Part shown: in pieces, positions 21,431-28,967 of the stretch | How the letters are laid out: each line of letters begins with the position of its first letter | How positions within the stretch are numbered: position 1 is the first letter of the stretch | Source: Nemertoderma westbladi | Taxonomy: Eukaryota > Xenacoelomorpha > Nemertodermatida > Nemertodermatidae | Length of the DNA stretch: 28,967 bases | Assembly: GCA_032718475.1 (NCBI GenBank) | Contig: JAUCBJ010007044.1 | Span: 1-28,967 of the forward strand | Direction of reading: 5' to 3' | Program-made: the position numbers and the translations under genes | Notes under the pieces: generated by a model | The model's database searches: none | What the model saw: the letters and a program-made list of their open reading frames with translations, nothing else | Told to the model about the DNA's origin: nothing

Positions 21431-22795
21431 ACGATTTTGACATGCTAATAACTTTGTCGGATTTAAAGCTGCCAAGTTGAAAATTTGTAGGTATCAATAT
21501 GAGCAAAAGTTGAGATTTTTGAGAGACTTTCAGACACCATCAGTGCAATGGTCTCCCGCTAGAGGGCCACATGTCTAAACATTAAATGCCCTCCCATTTC
21601 TTTGCTTTTAATCCGTTTAAGCTGAAACTTGGCAGATATGTATTAGACCATTAGCTGTGACTTTCAAAGGAGGCGAATCCATCTGCAGTTCTCCAGTCTG
21701 CCGCTAGAGGGCCAAAGGTCTGAAAGTGAAATCGTTGTCGTCGTTACGATTTTGACATGCTAATAACTTTGTCGGATTTAAAGCTGCCAAGTTGAAAATT
21801 TGTAGGTATTAATATGAGCAAAAGTTGAGATTTTTGAGAGACTTTCAGACACCATCAGTGCAATGGTCTCCCGCTAGAGGGCCACATGTCTAAACATTAA
21901 ATGCCCTCCCATTTCTTTGCTTTTAATCCGTTTAAGCTGAAACTTGGCAGATATGTATTAGACCATTAGCTGTGACTTTCAAAGGAGGCGAATCCATCTG
22001 CAGTTCTCCAGTCTGCCGCTAGAGGGCCAAAGGTCTGAAAGTGAAATCGTTGTCGTCGTTACGATTTTGACATGCTAATAACTTTGTCGGATTTAAAGCT
22101 GCCAAGTTGAAAATTTGTAGGTATCAATATGAGCTAAAGTTGAGATTTTTGAGAGACTTTCAGACACCATCAGTGCAATGGTCTCCCGCTAGAGGGCCAC
22201 ATGTCTAAACATTAAATGCCCTCCCATTTCTTTGCTTTTAATCCGTTTAAGCTGAAACTTGGCAGATATGTATTAGACCATTAGCTGTGACTTTCAAAGG
22301 AGGCGAATCCATCTGCAGTTCTCCAGTCTGCCGCTAGAGGGCCAAAGGTCTGAAAGTGAAATCGTTGTCGTCGTTACGATTTTGACATGCTTATAACTTT
22401 GTCGAATTTAAAGCTGCCAAGTTGAAAATTTGTTTTGTTGAAAATCAGTTCAACAGTCACCCGCTATAGGACTACTTTATGCCTGAAAGTGAATAGATTC
22501 TCCCGTCTCATTGATTTTAATCAGTTTAAGCTGAATCTTGCCATATATTCTGGACCACATGCTGCGTCTTTGTGGGGGGGGGGGGGGGGGGGAGATTTAA
22601 TCGGTCTGCCGCTATACGACGAAATTTCTGAAAGTGAGATCCGTCTCTCATTTCGTTATCCGTTATTCAAGATGAAACTTGGCCGATGTACGTATGTACT
22701 ATTCATCCATAGGCTGTGTCTTTGTGGGGCTGGAGACCCTAATCCATCTTCAGTTCTCACTATACCGCTAGAGTCAGAAATGTCTGAATAGAAAT
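21431..22795 (+). repeat. 315-bp satellite (three units) plus diverged half-units with CTCF-like motifs
   Basis: The phrase ACGATTTTGACATGCTAATA starts units at 21431, 21746 and 22061, and a diverged start (GCTTATA) is at 22376, so the period is exactly 315 bp. Copies are almost identical. Each unit contains two related halves of roughly 150 bp, each with CCGCTAGAGGGCCA preceded by a CTTTCA segment and followed by a GTCT(A/G)AA segment. The six strong motif copies are at 21555, 21700, 21870, 22015, 22185 and 22330. From 22440 to 22795 older, diverged half-units continue with degenerate motifs and a 19-G run at 22574-22592. Confidence 0.95.
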
Positions 22796-22883
22796 GAAAG
22801 AGGTAAAAAGTGATTAGGCGAAATCTGCTTAAAATTTGCTAATACAGTAATACTTTCGAATTAGTACTTAAATTAAATTTAAG

Positions 22884-24524
22884 TCACGTGCTGCGCGAAG
22901 GCCCCACTTCGTGTATTGTTAGACACCCAGTTTCAATCTCCGATTGGATACATTTTTTACTATAAAGTCCATTCAGCAAGTTTATGAGAGATGGTATTGG
23001 ATAGTTTATGGCGGCGGAGTTGAACGCACTTCCCAGCCCCTGATACTTCTGATTTTTGTTTTCCAATAATAGTATCAGTAGGAGTTTTTGGATACCATTA
23101 TTTGGACATGATGGAATTCTAATTATCATGGATAAAATTTCACGATATATCATCACTCTGAGCGGCAAAGTATTTAGGAGTTCGTATATAACCTGGTTAT
23201 TTGCATAACGTCCCAAATGGAGTAACTTTCGCAAAATCTTTCTATAGGTTACATCTATTCCTGCAATATCTTGTTTCGACAGTCCACCCAGATAGAATCG
23301 TGTGCTATATAAAATCTTTGGGAGAGCGTATGAAGTCCATAGTTTTGCAATTGTGTTCAAGCTAAACCATTCAGGGGTCCAACTATTCCGTAGAAACTCG
23401 TTCGAGATACCATACAAAATACTATCTATTTCACCCTTTATTTTGTTTGCATTTGAGAATAACTTTACACCAAGGAATTTAATTCGGTCACTGGATTTTA
23501 TTTGTTTCCCAATAATTACAAGTTGATTTGATGACTCTTCTTGCTGTTTTGATATACATATCCATTTGGTTTTTGAACACTCAATATCTAGGTTAATTTT
23601 CGATGCACTTTTCATTAATACGGTGGCGAATCGAGTTATGTCATCTCTGTTTGTTGATATAAGCAGATAATCATCGGCGTAACAAACTGCTCCTATCCAT
23701 TCAGAGGCTATATGGCATCCCAGCTGACAGTTCTCCATATCATCCATTATCTCAGAAGTATAAAAATTAAAAAGCAATGGTGACAAAATTGATCCTTGTT
23801 TTACTCCGTTTGATACTCTGAACCCATTAATATCCACGAGATTATCAAATTTACAGAACATTTCTGTTACTTCATAATAGCTAATTAGCAGAAGAGTTAT
23901 ATATGGGTCTACGAACTTTGATAGGTTTCTAAATAGTTTCACATGACTGACGCTATCAAATGCCGAAGCTATGTCCATTTGGCATAAATATACTGGGACT
24001 TTACGTTTTCGATAATATTCTATACATTCTAGGATTAACGATATTACTAGCTCTGCTCCATTTCTTTTCCTATAAGCCGTCTGTAACCTATGAACCTTAA
24101 GTTTAGAGTAGGTGGTTATCCTATACGATGTCCCACCCATTCCCCTCCATCTGTTTATGTTTGTCATCTTCTCAATAACCGTATAGACACTATCAAAATT
24201 ATCATCAATATCCTTTGATATGCTCTGATGGTATTCTTGCTCATCCAACCAATGTTCCTGTATTGCTAATACATCCAACTCTGATAGAAGTTCTTTAAAG
24301 TATCCTATATTTCCTATTATACCATGACAGTTCAAGGTTCCAATACGTATTGTATTATTCGATTTTTTGATTCCAATAATGCTACCGCCCATTTCAGTTT
24401 TATTGTCATCTTTGGGCTCCATGATTTGTGTTTTACTATTGTTAGGAGCATTGATATACACCCCTACTTGTTTTGATGTCATCGATTTGGTAGCCTGAGG
24501 TACGGGTGGTTTTTGTACTTCCAT
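22884..24524 (-). CDS. LINE ORF2 with in-frame deletion fusing partial endonuclease to reverse transcriptase
   Basis: This is a 546-residue open frame starting with an ATG inside the end of ORF1. Residues 58-95 are the N-terminal APE endonuclease: RIGTLNCHGI with the catalytic Asn and DVLAIQEHWL with the Glu. RWRGMGG at 126-131 is the next endonuclease landmark. By residue 140-152 the protein is already in the reverse-transcriptase region (KVHRLQTAYRKRNGAEL), followed by QMDIASAFDSV at 182-192, NGVKQGSILSPLLFNF at 239-254 and CYADDYLL at 281-288. The endonuclease GDxN and SDH motifs and the reverse-transcriptase fingers are absent, so several hundred residues were removed without breaking frame; the junction is near 24110-24125. 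The C-terminal domain (PKILYSTRFYLGG) continues to the stop. The protein is almost certainly inactive as an endonuclease. Confidence 0.85.
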   Translation of the reverse strand: MEVQKPPVPQATKSMTSKQVGVYINAPNNSKTQIMEPKDDNKTEMGGSIIGIKKSNNTIRIGTLNCHGIIGNIGYFKELLSELDVLAIQEHWLDEQEYHQSISKDIDDNFDSVYTVIEKMTNINRWRGMGGTSYRITTYSKLKVHRLQTAYRKRNGAELVISLILECIEYYRKRKVPVYLCQMDIASAFDSVSHVKLFRNLSKFVDPYITLLLISYYEVTEMFCKFDNLVDINGFRVSNGVKQGSILSPLLFNFYTSEIMDDMENCQLGCHIASEWIGAVCYADDYLLISTNRDDITRFATVLMKSASKINLDIECSKTKWICISKQQEESSNQLVIIGKQIKSSDRIKFLGVKLFSNANKIKGEIDSILYGISNEFLRNSWTPEWFSLNTIAKLWTSYALPKILYSTRFYLGGLSKQDIAGIDVTYRKILRKLLHLGRYANNQVIYELLNTLPLRVMIYREILSMIIRIPSCPNNGIQKLLLILLLENKNQKYQGLGSAFNSAAINYPIPSLINLLNGLYSKKCIQSEIETGCLTIHEVGPSRST

Positions 24525-25842
24525 TCACTTGTCTCCGCTGGGTTGTATATACTGGGGAGCTGTAATATCCCCAATATTCAAGTTTTATACCGTTCCCAAA
24601 GAGTTTACTGGTCATTAGTTTCTCAACGTAGTGATTTCGTACTATGACTATCATATTTTTTGCATCTCTGTATAGCCGAGTGGTTATTCTATACACTGGT
24701 ATTCCATTTTCTTCTAGATGATTGACAATGTCCTCCTCGTTGTGCTTCCTATGGATCCCCTTGATAAGTATCGCCCCATATTTTTGAGAATCTGCACATA
24801 TTATTGGGCTGCTACTGTTACTCCGTTTCCTCGTAGTCCTCGAGTGAGTATTTACCAATGAATCCTGGTCTGTTCTATATGTTTTCTTGGATTCATAATG
24901 GTCCACCTGTGCGCTTATTGTTCTGCGTAATGGCGTTTCTTTAACAGTATTGACTTCATTTCTATATTTGCTAGTTAGTGTTGATTTCTGTCTGTCGGCT
25001 TCTAGTGGAGGCTTTGAAGGTGAACATATGGCTTCATCTACAGTTAATATACTTTCATCATCTGTCGAGTGTCCACCGTTAAATGTGTGTTCTACCTGCA
25101 GCTGTTTGTAGCTCTCCACAAACGTTGGTGTGCTATTTATTACTTCTGTAGCATTCGTAACCGGTACTGGTTTAATGATTGCGTGACTGGAAGTTTCATT
25201 TGTAGCTGCATTTCCCAATACTTCATATCTATTACTTATACCGTTTGGTTGGCGATTTCTTTGGCCATTGGAATGGAGTGTTGTAGCTGATCGTTTATGT
25301 TTCACTTTTCTACAGTTCTTTTTCGGGTTAACCTGTTGGTACCCACTTGATTCCAATGATTCAGAACCCGCTATTTCGTCCACTGTTATGAACTCATCGT
25401 CATTAGCAGATCTTTCAGCTCCTTTAGTTGATTTCATAGCCATTCCTTGACGTTCAACATTTACTTTGTTATTATCATTTTCTAATAGCTCTGTATTGGT
25501 CGATAAATTGTTGATCTGTTCCTGAAGAATCATTCTAATATGCCGCTCATGTGTGAGCTCGCTATGAAGTATGTCATTGGCCTGTTGTATATGGTTGTAA
25601 TCAGTTTCAAGTTTGCAAATTCTTGTTTGAAGACAGCTGATTGATGTCAGAAATTCTGATCGCAGTTGTGACACCGCATCGCCATTAATGGCTGGTTGTT
25701 CATATTTGAGCCTCTTTCTGCATTGCTCTGTGAAGCAGTTCTCCATCAGTGCTCGCATGATTTCATATAAGTCAATAGCCATCTCATTCATAGAACCTCT
25801 CTGCCTCATCTTGAGAGTCATTGCTTGTGTTGGCGACATCAT
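24442..25842 (-). CDS. LINE ORF1 (coiled coil, disordered middle, RRM-like C-terminal domain)
   Basis: This is a 466-residue open frame starting MMSPTQAMTLKMRQRG. Roughly residues 55-120 (QLRSEFLTSISCLQTRICKL onward) have heptad spacing typical of a coiled coil that multimerises ORF1 proteins. The middle is Ser/Thr/Asn-rich and disordered, with two similar acidic patches (ITVDEIAGSESLES and LTVDEAICSPSKP). From about residue 350, YGAILIKGIHRKHNEEDIVN followed by IPVYRITTRLYRDAKNMIVI resembles an RRM-like RNA-binding fold. The C-terminus is Thr/Arg-rich. There is no CCHC zinc knuckle and no Ulp1 domain, unlike copy B's ORF1. The last 83 bp overlap the start of ORF2 in another frame. Confidence 0.75.
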   Translation of the reverse strand: MMSPTQAMTLKMRQRGSMNEMAIDLYEIMRALMENCFTEQCRKRLKYEQPAINGDAVSQLRSEFLTSISCLQTRICKLETDYNHIQQANDILHSELTHERHIRMILQEQINNLSTNTELLENDNNKVNVERQGMAMKSTKGAERSANDDEFITVDEIAGSESLESSGYQQVNPKKNCRKVKHKRSATTLHSNGQRNRQPNGISNRYEVLGNAATNETSSHAIIKPVPVTNATEVINSTPTFVESYKQLQVEHTFNGGHSTDDESILTVDEAICSPSKPPLEADRQKSTLTSKYRNEVNTVKETPLRRTISAQVDHYESKKTYRTDQDSLVNTHSRTTRKRSNSSSPIICADSQKYGAILIKGIHRKHNEEDIVNHLEENGIPVYRITTRLYRDAKNMIVIVRNHYVEKLMTSKLFGNGIKLEYWGYYSSPVYTTQRRQVNGSTKTTRTSGYQIDDIKTSRGVYQCS

Positions 25843-25894
25843 CGGTTTAATTCTTTCATATAGCGCCGTTCGTATTAGGACTAGGAATAGTATT

Positions 25895-25998
25895 AGGACT
25901 ATTTATCCATAACAATTATATTTGTATAAGGACTATTTATCCATAACAATTATATTTGTATAAGGACTACCGGTATTTATCCATAATAACTATATTAG
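25895..25998. repeat. 34-bp tandem repeat in the 5' leader of LINE copy C
   Basis: Units start AGGACTATTTATCC at 25895, 25929 and 25963, a 34-bp period. The first two are almost identical. The third has a CCGGT insertion and other changes. Short repeated leaders often carry promoter activity in LINEs, but that is only a suggestion here. Confidence 0.9.
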
Positions 25999-26284
25999 TA
26001 TTATAAATGTATTTACCCCACAATATTTATTACTATTAGGTCTATTTATTCAAGAAATTATATGTTTTATATAATATACTTTGGAAAATTAGTTGACTAA
26101 GTCATTATTTTTAAAACTTTAAATAAGGGTTGAGTTATTTTATAAAGTTAAGAAGAGTGAACCAATAGAGGCAACCTGAAGTCTAATCTCTTGGCCTTTA
26201 CTCATAAGACAGCGCATTAACTCCCAAGGTTGCATACTATCACTATTACTGGGAGAGTCAAAGCTAGTGTACACTAGAGTCAGC

Positions 26285-26390
26285 CAAGAGCTAGGAAAAA
26301 GAATAATGCTCTTCTAGGGTTCGAACTCACGACCTTCTAATTAGAAAACTAAGCAAATGACCAGCTTGAAGGCCTTAGAACCTTAATCTG
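26285..26390 (-). mobile_element. tRNA-derived SINE relic
   Basis: The minus strand reads TTTGCTTAGTTTTCTAATTA, then GAAGGTCGTGAGTTCGAACC. The second part is a good B box (GTTCGAACC) with tRNA-like spacing from a weak A box, and a GAAGGTCGTG stretch typical of tRNA-Lys-like SINE heads. No complete cloverleaf can be drawn and the body is undefined. Confidence 0.45.
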
Positions 26391-26549
26391 AGGCATCGAG
26401 CAGCCAATAAGAGAGCAGATGCGAGTACAGTGGTAAAGCCCATCCATGGTGAGATAACGTCACACTAACTCGCAAGGATAGTTATACTCACCATTCAAAT
26501 ATCCCTCGCAAACCAGATTCCCCCAGCATCTAAAGTATTCCACTGCAAT

Positions 26550-26640
26550 GCAAAATATATAGTGCTTTAGTTGGATTTGAACCTGTGCTTGCAAACTCTT
26601 TTGTGCTCGTATATTGTAATGGTTACTATATGGTTTTCAC
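26550..26640 (-). mobile_element. Second tRNA-like B-box relic
   Basis: The minus strand contains CACAGGTTCAAATCCAACTA, in which GGTTCAAATCC is a perfect B box. The upstream sequence is too diverged for a convincing A box or cloverleaf. It is probably a decayed SINE or tRNA pseudogene. Confidence 0.35.
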
Positions 26641-27062
26641 TTTGAGACATTTCGCCCTCTAGCGGCAGACTGAGGAACTTCAGGCTACTCTGTGACTCTG
26701 CAAAAGATATAGCCCATATTGTAATAGATACCGACTGGGGGGCCAAAATTAAGTAATAAAATATCTAAATAAGTCTCAAACATCTTGCCTCATGGCTCGC
26801 CCCTTTGAACTCTTAAGCAATATAACTTCATAGTTTTGCGGATTGTAAATAACAAAGCTAGAGAAGATGTTAATTTTCAAATAATACGCCCTCTAGCGGC
26901 AGACAGGGGAACGTCAGACTGCTCTATGACTCCGCAAAAGATATGGCCTATGCCGTAGTAGATGCCTACCGAGTTTAAACCTATTCGGAATGAAAATAAC
27001 AAAGTTAGAGAAGATGTTAATTTTCAGATAATACGCCATCTAGCGGCAGACTATGGAACTGC
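26640..27062 (-). repeat. Inverted relatives of the 315-bp satellite with CTCF-like motifs
   Basis: TGCCGCTAGAGGGC (minus strand) occurs at 26654-26667 and 26888-26901, and a one-base variant at 27035-27048. At the first site the flanks, read on the minus strand, match the satellite half-unit (GTCTGCCGCTAGAGGGCGAAA, then TGTCTCAAAGTGAAA). Copies are dispersed by 234 and 147 bp and are diverged, so this is an older, inverted array of the same family. Confidence 0.8.
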
Positions 27063-27190
27063 AGACGGCTGGATATAGGTAAGAGTAATTAGAGGTGTCA
27101 CGAGAGGGGGGCGGGGTGCTTGGATACAACGATTATTAATAAGCTGTTGCTTGGCTAAAGCTAATTGGGGGTCAAAGGTCAACGATAAAG

Positions 27191-27268
27191 CTGTCTGGAC
27201 TAATTAATTGATGACACCTGTCAATTAGGGTCTAATTAGCCTAATTAGGAGGTGTCACCCAGACAGTC
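27191..27268. repeat. Imperfect palindrome of about 78 bp
   Basis: CTGTCTGG near 27191 pairs with CCAGACAG near 27258, and inside it TGACACCT...AATTAG pairs with CTAATTAGGAGGTGTCA. The sequence is AT-rich with TAATTAG words. It could be a cruciform-forming remnant of a transposon end. Confidence 0.6.
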
Positions 27269-27397
27269 TGGCGCCAGTCAGTTAGGTCCAACTGTCACAA
27301 AGCCGCCCAAGACCCTACTACTCCTTTTTAACCGGGTAGTGTACAAATTTAGGAATCGCGTAATTTTTCTTGAAATTAATATCTCATATCTCTCCAA

Positions 27398-27440
27398 ACC
27401 ACGTACGCGTTTCGACCTTACTTGGTCTCATCAGCGTGGT
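27398..27440 (-). ncRNA. Minimal hammerhead ribozyme motif (type I topology)
   Basis: Read 5' to 3' on the minus strand: ACCACG (stem I), CTGATGA (core), GACC-AAGTAA-GGTC (stem II and loop), GAA (core), ACGCGT (very short stem III) and A (cleavage nucleotide), then CGTGGT (stem I). All core residues needed for a hammerhead are present: C3 U4 G5 A6 U7 G8 A9 and G12 A13 A14. Stem I is 6 bp and stem II 4 bp, both perfect. The cleavage triplet is GUA, which fits the NUH rule. Stem III is only about 2 bp with a 2-nt loop, as known for hammerheads of Penelope-like and other animal retroelements, which often work best as dimers. It starts right after a tRNA-like SINE head. Activity is inferred, not shown. 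Confidence 0.8.
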
Positions 27441-27510
27441 GTCGAATTCGAACCTGGGACCTCGAGGTGGAAGCCGAGACTACAACCACTAGGCCACAGG
27501 TTCTTGAGAT
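27441..27510 (-). mobile_element. tRNA-derived SINE head upstream of the hammerhead
   Basis: The minus strand gives A box TGGCCTAGTGG (27486-27496) and B box GGTTCGAATTC (27444-27454), with correct tRNA spacing and a B box one base off consensus. Between them, CTTCCAC could be an anticodon loop reading TCC, so a tRNA-Gly-like origin is possible. Stems are degenerate, so this is not a functional tRNA gene. The internal promoter would drive RNA polymerase III transcription through the hammerhead that begins 4 bases beyond the B box. The 3' end of the SINE is not defined. Confidence 0.75.
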
Positions 27511-27565
27511 ATGGAGTATTCATTTCAAAGCCAGCTGCCATTTTATTAGCCCCTGATTTCTATTA

Positions 27566-27594
27566 TTGATAGTAACAATGTGTTGGCAAGCTGT
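27566..27594. repeat. 29-bp sequence shared with 17627-17655
   Basis: TTGATAGTAACAATGTGTTG followed by GCAAGCTGT is identical at both places, and a copy with two mismatches lies at 20226-20252. Flanks differ beyond it. It may be the end of a small mobile element. Confidence 0.8.
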
Positions 27595-27835
27595 TAAAAT
27601 GTACGCATGTGATGGGATTAGTCCTACAATTGCGCCAATAAGATAAGTTATTTTCGGTAAAATAAACTTATCATTCGAGGTTAAGACCCCTAGATCCCTT
27701 CCTATATTATATTTTTAGAAGATGTCATACAAAAACATCCCAATATATTCAAACTTAGAAGATTATAAAAATTATCGCCAAAGTCACAATGAAAGTTTCA
27801 CCGATCAAGGCTATATATACCCTAAATATACCCGC

Positions 27836-27899
27836 GTATATATCCGCGTGAACGTATATATCCGCGTGAACGTATATATCCGCGTGAACGTATATATCC
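27836..27899 (+). repeat. 18-bp tandem repeat, about 3.6 copies
   Basis: Units of GTATATATCCGCGTGAAC start at 27836, 27854, 27872 and 27890. Being a multiple of three, the repeat keeps a frame open (27722-28018, with VYIRVN repeats). I do not treat that frame as a gene, because nothing else supports it. Confidence 0.9.
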
Positions 27900-28519
27900 G
27901 TTCACCTCAACGAGTTGGAAAGGAGATAATCAACCAAACCGGCACAGTTACACGTTGTAGTCGTTACACATCGTGTTGTTACACGATGGTTTCCATCACA
28001 AACTATGTCGAAACATGACCCCCTTCCACACAATTACGGAGTAATGTATCTGTAAGTTCTGCATTGCGACAGCAGACAATCGCTACCATTGTCTCACCTG
28101 CATGGAGTGCCCCACACTAGCCAAACTAGTAAAATGAGACAAACCTGGATCGTACTCTCCTTTCAAGCTTTCAGCTTAAGCGCACATTATCTGCCGACAC
28201 ACCGGCGACAGACAGACAGGTATCCGATTAATAAGATGACCCCAGAGCACTTAATGAAACCATATTCACCACCCTCATTGCCCATTGGGGTGAAAATTAT
28301 AATTGTTATTTTTATTATATTCTGACAACGTAACAAATAAATTAATATTATAATTAATACAAGGTATTTACAGTTCAGAGAAATATTAACAGTTTCTATT
28401 AATAAATAGGGCTGCGATTATTTACAATGTAATAGATTTCCCAACATAAATAAACCGACAAACAATTATTGTTTCCACTCTGCCTTCATTCTGTTAGCCC
28501 GGGTGTCTTGGTACATCAT

Positions 28520-28609
28520 TCATTGGTTGGACATCATGTTTAGGAGAGCCTTGTAGTTCACGTCGAGAACTCTATCCCTGTCCGCATCTCCGGACCAGAT
28601 TAACGCCAA
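28520..28609 (-). CDS. Terminal exon of a second EF-hand-like gene (partial)
   Basis: On the minus strand an AT-rich stretch ending TTTCAG precedes a 90-bp open segment of 29 residues and a TGA stop. It contains WSGDADRDRVLDVNYKALL, which resembles one EF-hand: Asp at positions 1, 3 and 5, Leu at 8, Asp at 9, and an amphipathic helix after it. Position 12 is Tyr instead of Glu, so calcium binding would be weak, or the alignment shifts by one. A possible AATAAA for this strand lies at 28311-28316. The remaining exons would lie to the right, outside the window or undetected. It may be a relative of the EF-hand gene at 14317-19497 (both contain a DRV...(D/E) core), but 29 residues cannot prove this. 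Confidence 0.45.
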   Translation of the reverse strand: MALIWSGDADRDRVLDVNYKALLNMMSNQ

Positions 28610-28758
28610 CTGAAAATATATTTGTATAAGTCAGCGCTTAAACCCATTACTGAGGGAATTAATCAATTTTAGGGTGAAAAATGTACCTCGCTCACTAACT
28701 TCCGTAGAAACTTCATTACAACACCCAACCTCCCTTAATCTCCCGTTCACTACCCCCC

Positions 28759-28782
28759 AAATCAAATCAAATCAAATCAAAT
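28759..28782. repeat. (AAATC)n short tandem repeat
   Basis: About five copies of AAATC are followed by ATGTTTATTTTTAAATCTC. On the minus strand this is a (GATTT)n tail after an A/T-rich 3' end, the usual look of a LINE or SINE 3' terminus. No body could be identified. Confidence 0.6.
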
Positions 28783-28967
28783 GTTTATTTTTAAATCTCA
28801 ATATGTATACAGCACAACGGAACTATACAACAATAAATGCACAATTTATTATATGTAAATATATATGACAGTGTAGTAGTACACGGTCAAGAATGTACGG
28901 TCAATAATGTATTAATATGTGCTGTGCAGTCGACTAGTGCTGTGTGAGTAAATAGCGTTAGCTAGTC

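Larger units (their letters stand above)
22796..25894 (-). mobile_element. LINE copy C, two overlapping open ORFs, internally deleted ORF2
   Basis: This minus-strand non-LTR element is of a different family from copies A and B. The order is a 5' leader with 34-bp tandem repeats beyond 25895, ORF1 (25842 down to 24442), ORF2 (24524 down to 22884) and an AT-rich 3' tail. Both frames are free of stops, so the copy is young. However, ORF2 lacks the C-terminal endonuclease and N-terminal reverse transcriptase, making it non-autonomous. The 3' boundary is approximate, because the tail meets the satellite without a clear tail repeat. Confidence 0.8.

Noticed and set aside
22435-22791. 118-codon plus-strand frame
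   Set aside because: It runs through diverged satellite half-units and a poly-G run, giving a Gly tract. There is no coding support.
27441-27510. Functional tRNA gene
   Set aside because: A and B boxes are good, but the anticodon and acceptor stems do not pair and a ribozyme follows immediately, so it is a SINE head.
27836-27899. CRISPR-like array
   Set aside because: Contiguous 18-bp tandem repeat with no spacers, in eukaryotic sequence.
27722-28018. 98-codon frame with VYIRVN repeats
   Set aside because: Kept open by an 18-bp repeat. There is no homology, no splice or poly(A) context, and the C-terminus looks random.

Overview
The window looks like nuclear DNA of an invertebrate animal. 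It is AT-rich, carries a spliced gene with GT-AG introns and a polyadenylation signal, and is dominated by non-LTR retrotransposons (LINEs), tRNA-derived SINE remains, foldback elements and satellites. A lophotrochozoan such as a mollusc is my best guess from the repeat types, but nothing in the sequence proves the phylum.

Layout. 1-354 is the 3' end of an unrecognised, very basic protein. 764-4205 (minus) is LINE copy A, 5'-truncated but with one unbroken 965-codon ORF2. About 5200-11850 (plus) is LINE copy B of the same family, nearly full length but broken by frameshifts. Its ORF1 contains an Ulp1/C48-type cysteine peptidase domain, and its ORF2 encodes an apurinic-type (APE) endonuclease and a reverse transcriptase. 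11.85-14.3 kb is non-coding with simple repeats.

14317-19497 is the one host gene I can assemble fully. It has three exons, all joins keep frame, and it encodes a 162-residue protein with a probable signal peptide and one canonical EF-hand loop. Its 4.4-kb first intron holds a minisatellite, a long foldback element with a second element inserted at its centre, and a decayed LINE that itself carries a 65-bp insertion. A second, partial EF-hand-like terminal exon lies on the opposite strand at 28520-28609.

19.7-22.8 kb holds a perfect hairpin, LINE relics, a coiled-coil coding fragment built of 28-residue repeats, a long GTC microsatellite, and a 315-bp satellite whose units each carry two CTCF-like motifs. 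22.8-25.9 kb (minus) is LINE copy C, with two overlapping open ORFs. Its ORF2 has lost the end of the endonuclease and the start of the reverse transcriptase in frame. 26.2-27.6 kb has tRNA-like SINE remains, inverted relatives of the CTCF-like repeat, and a tRNA-derived SINE head joined directly to a complete minimal hammerhead ribozyme motif on the minus strand.

The observations I rank highest are the SINE-hammerhead fusion, the Ulp1 peptidase in an APE-type LINE, and the CTCF-like satellite. Most coding sequence belongs to retroelements. The EF-hand gene is the likely functional host gene.
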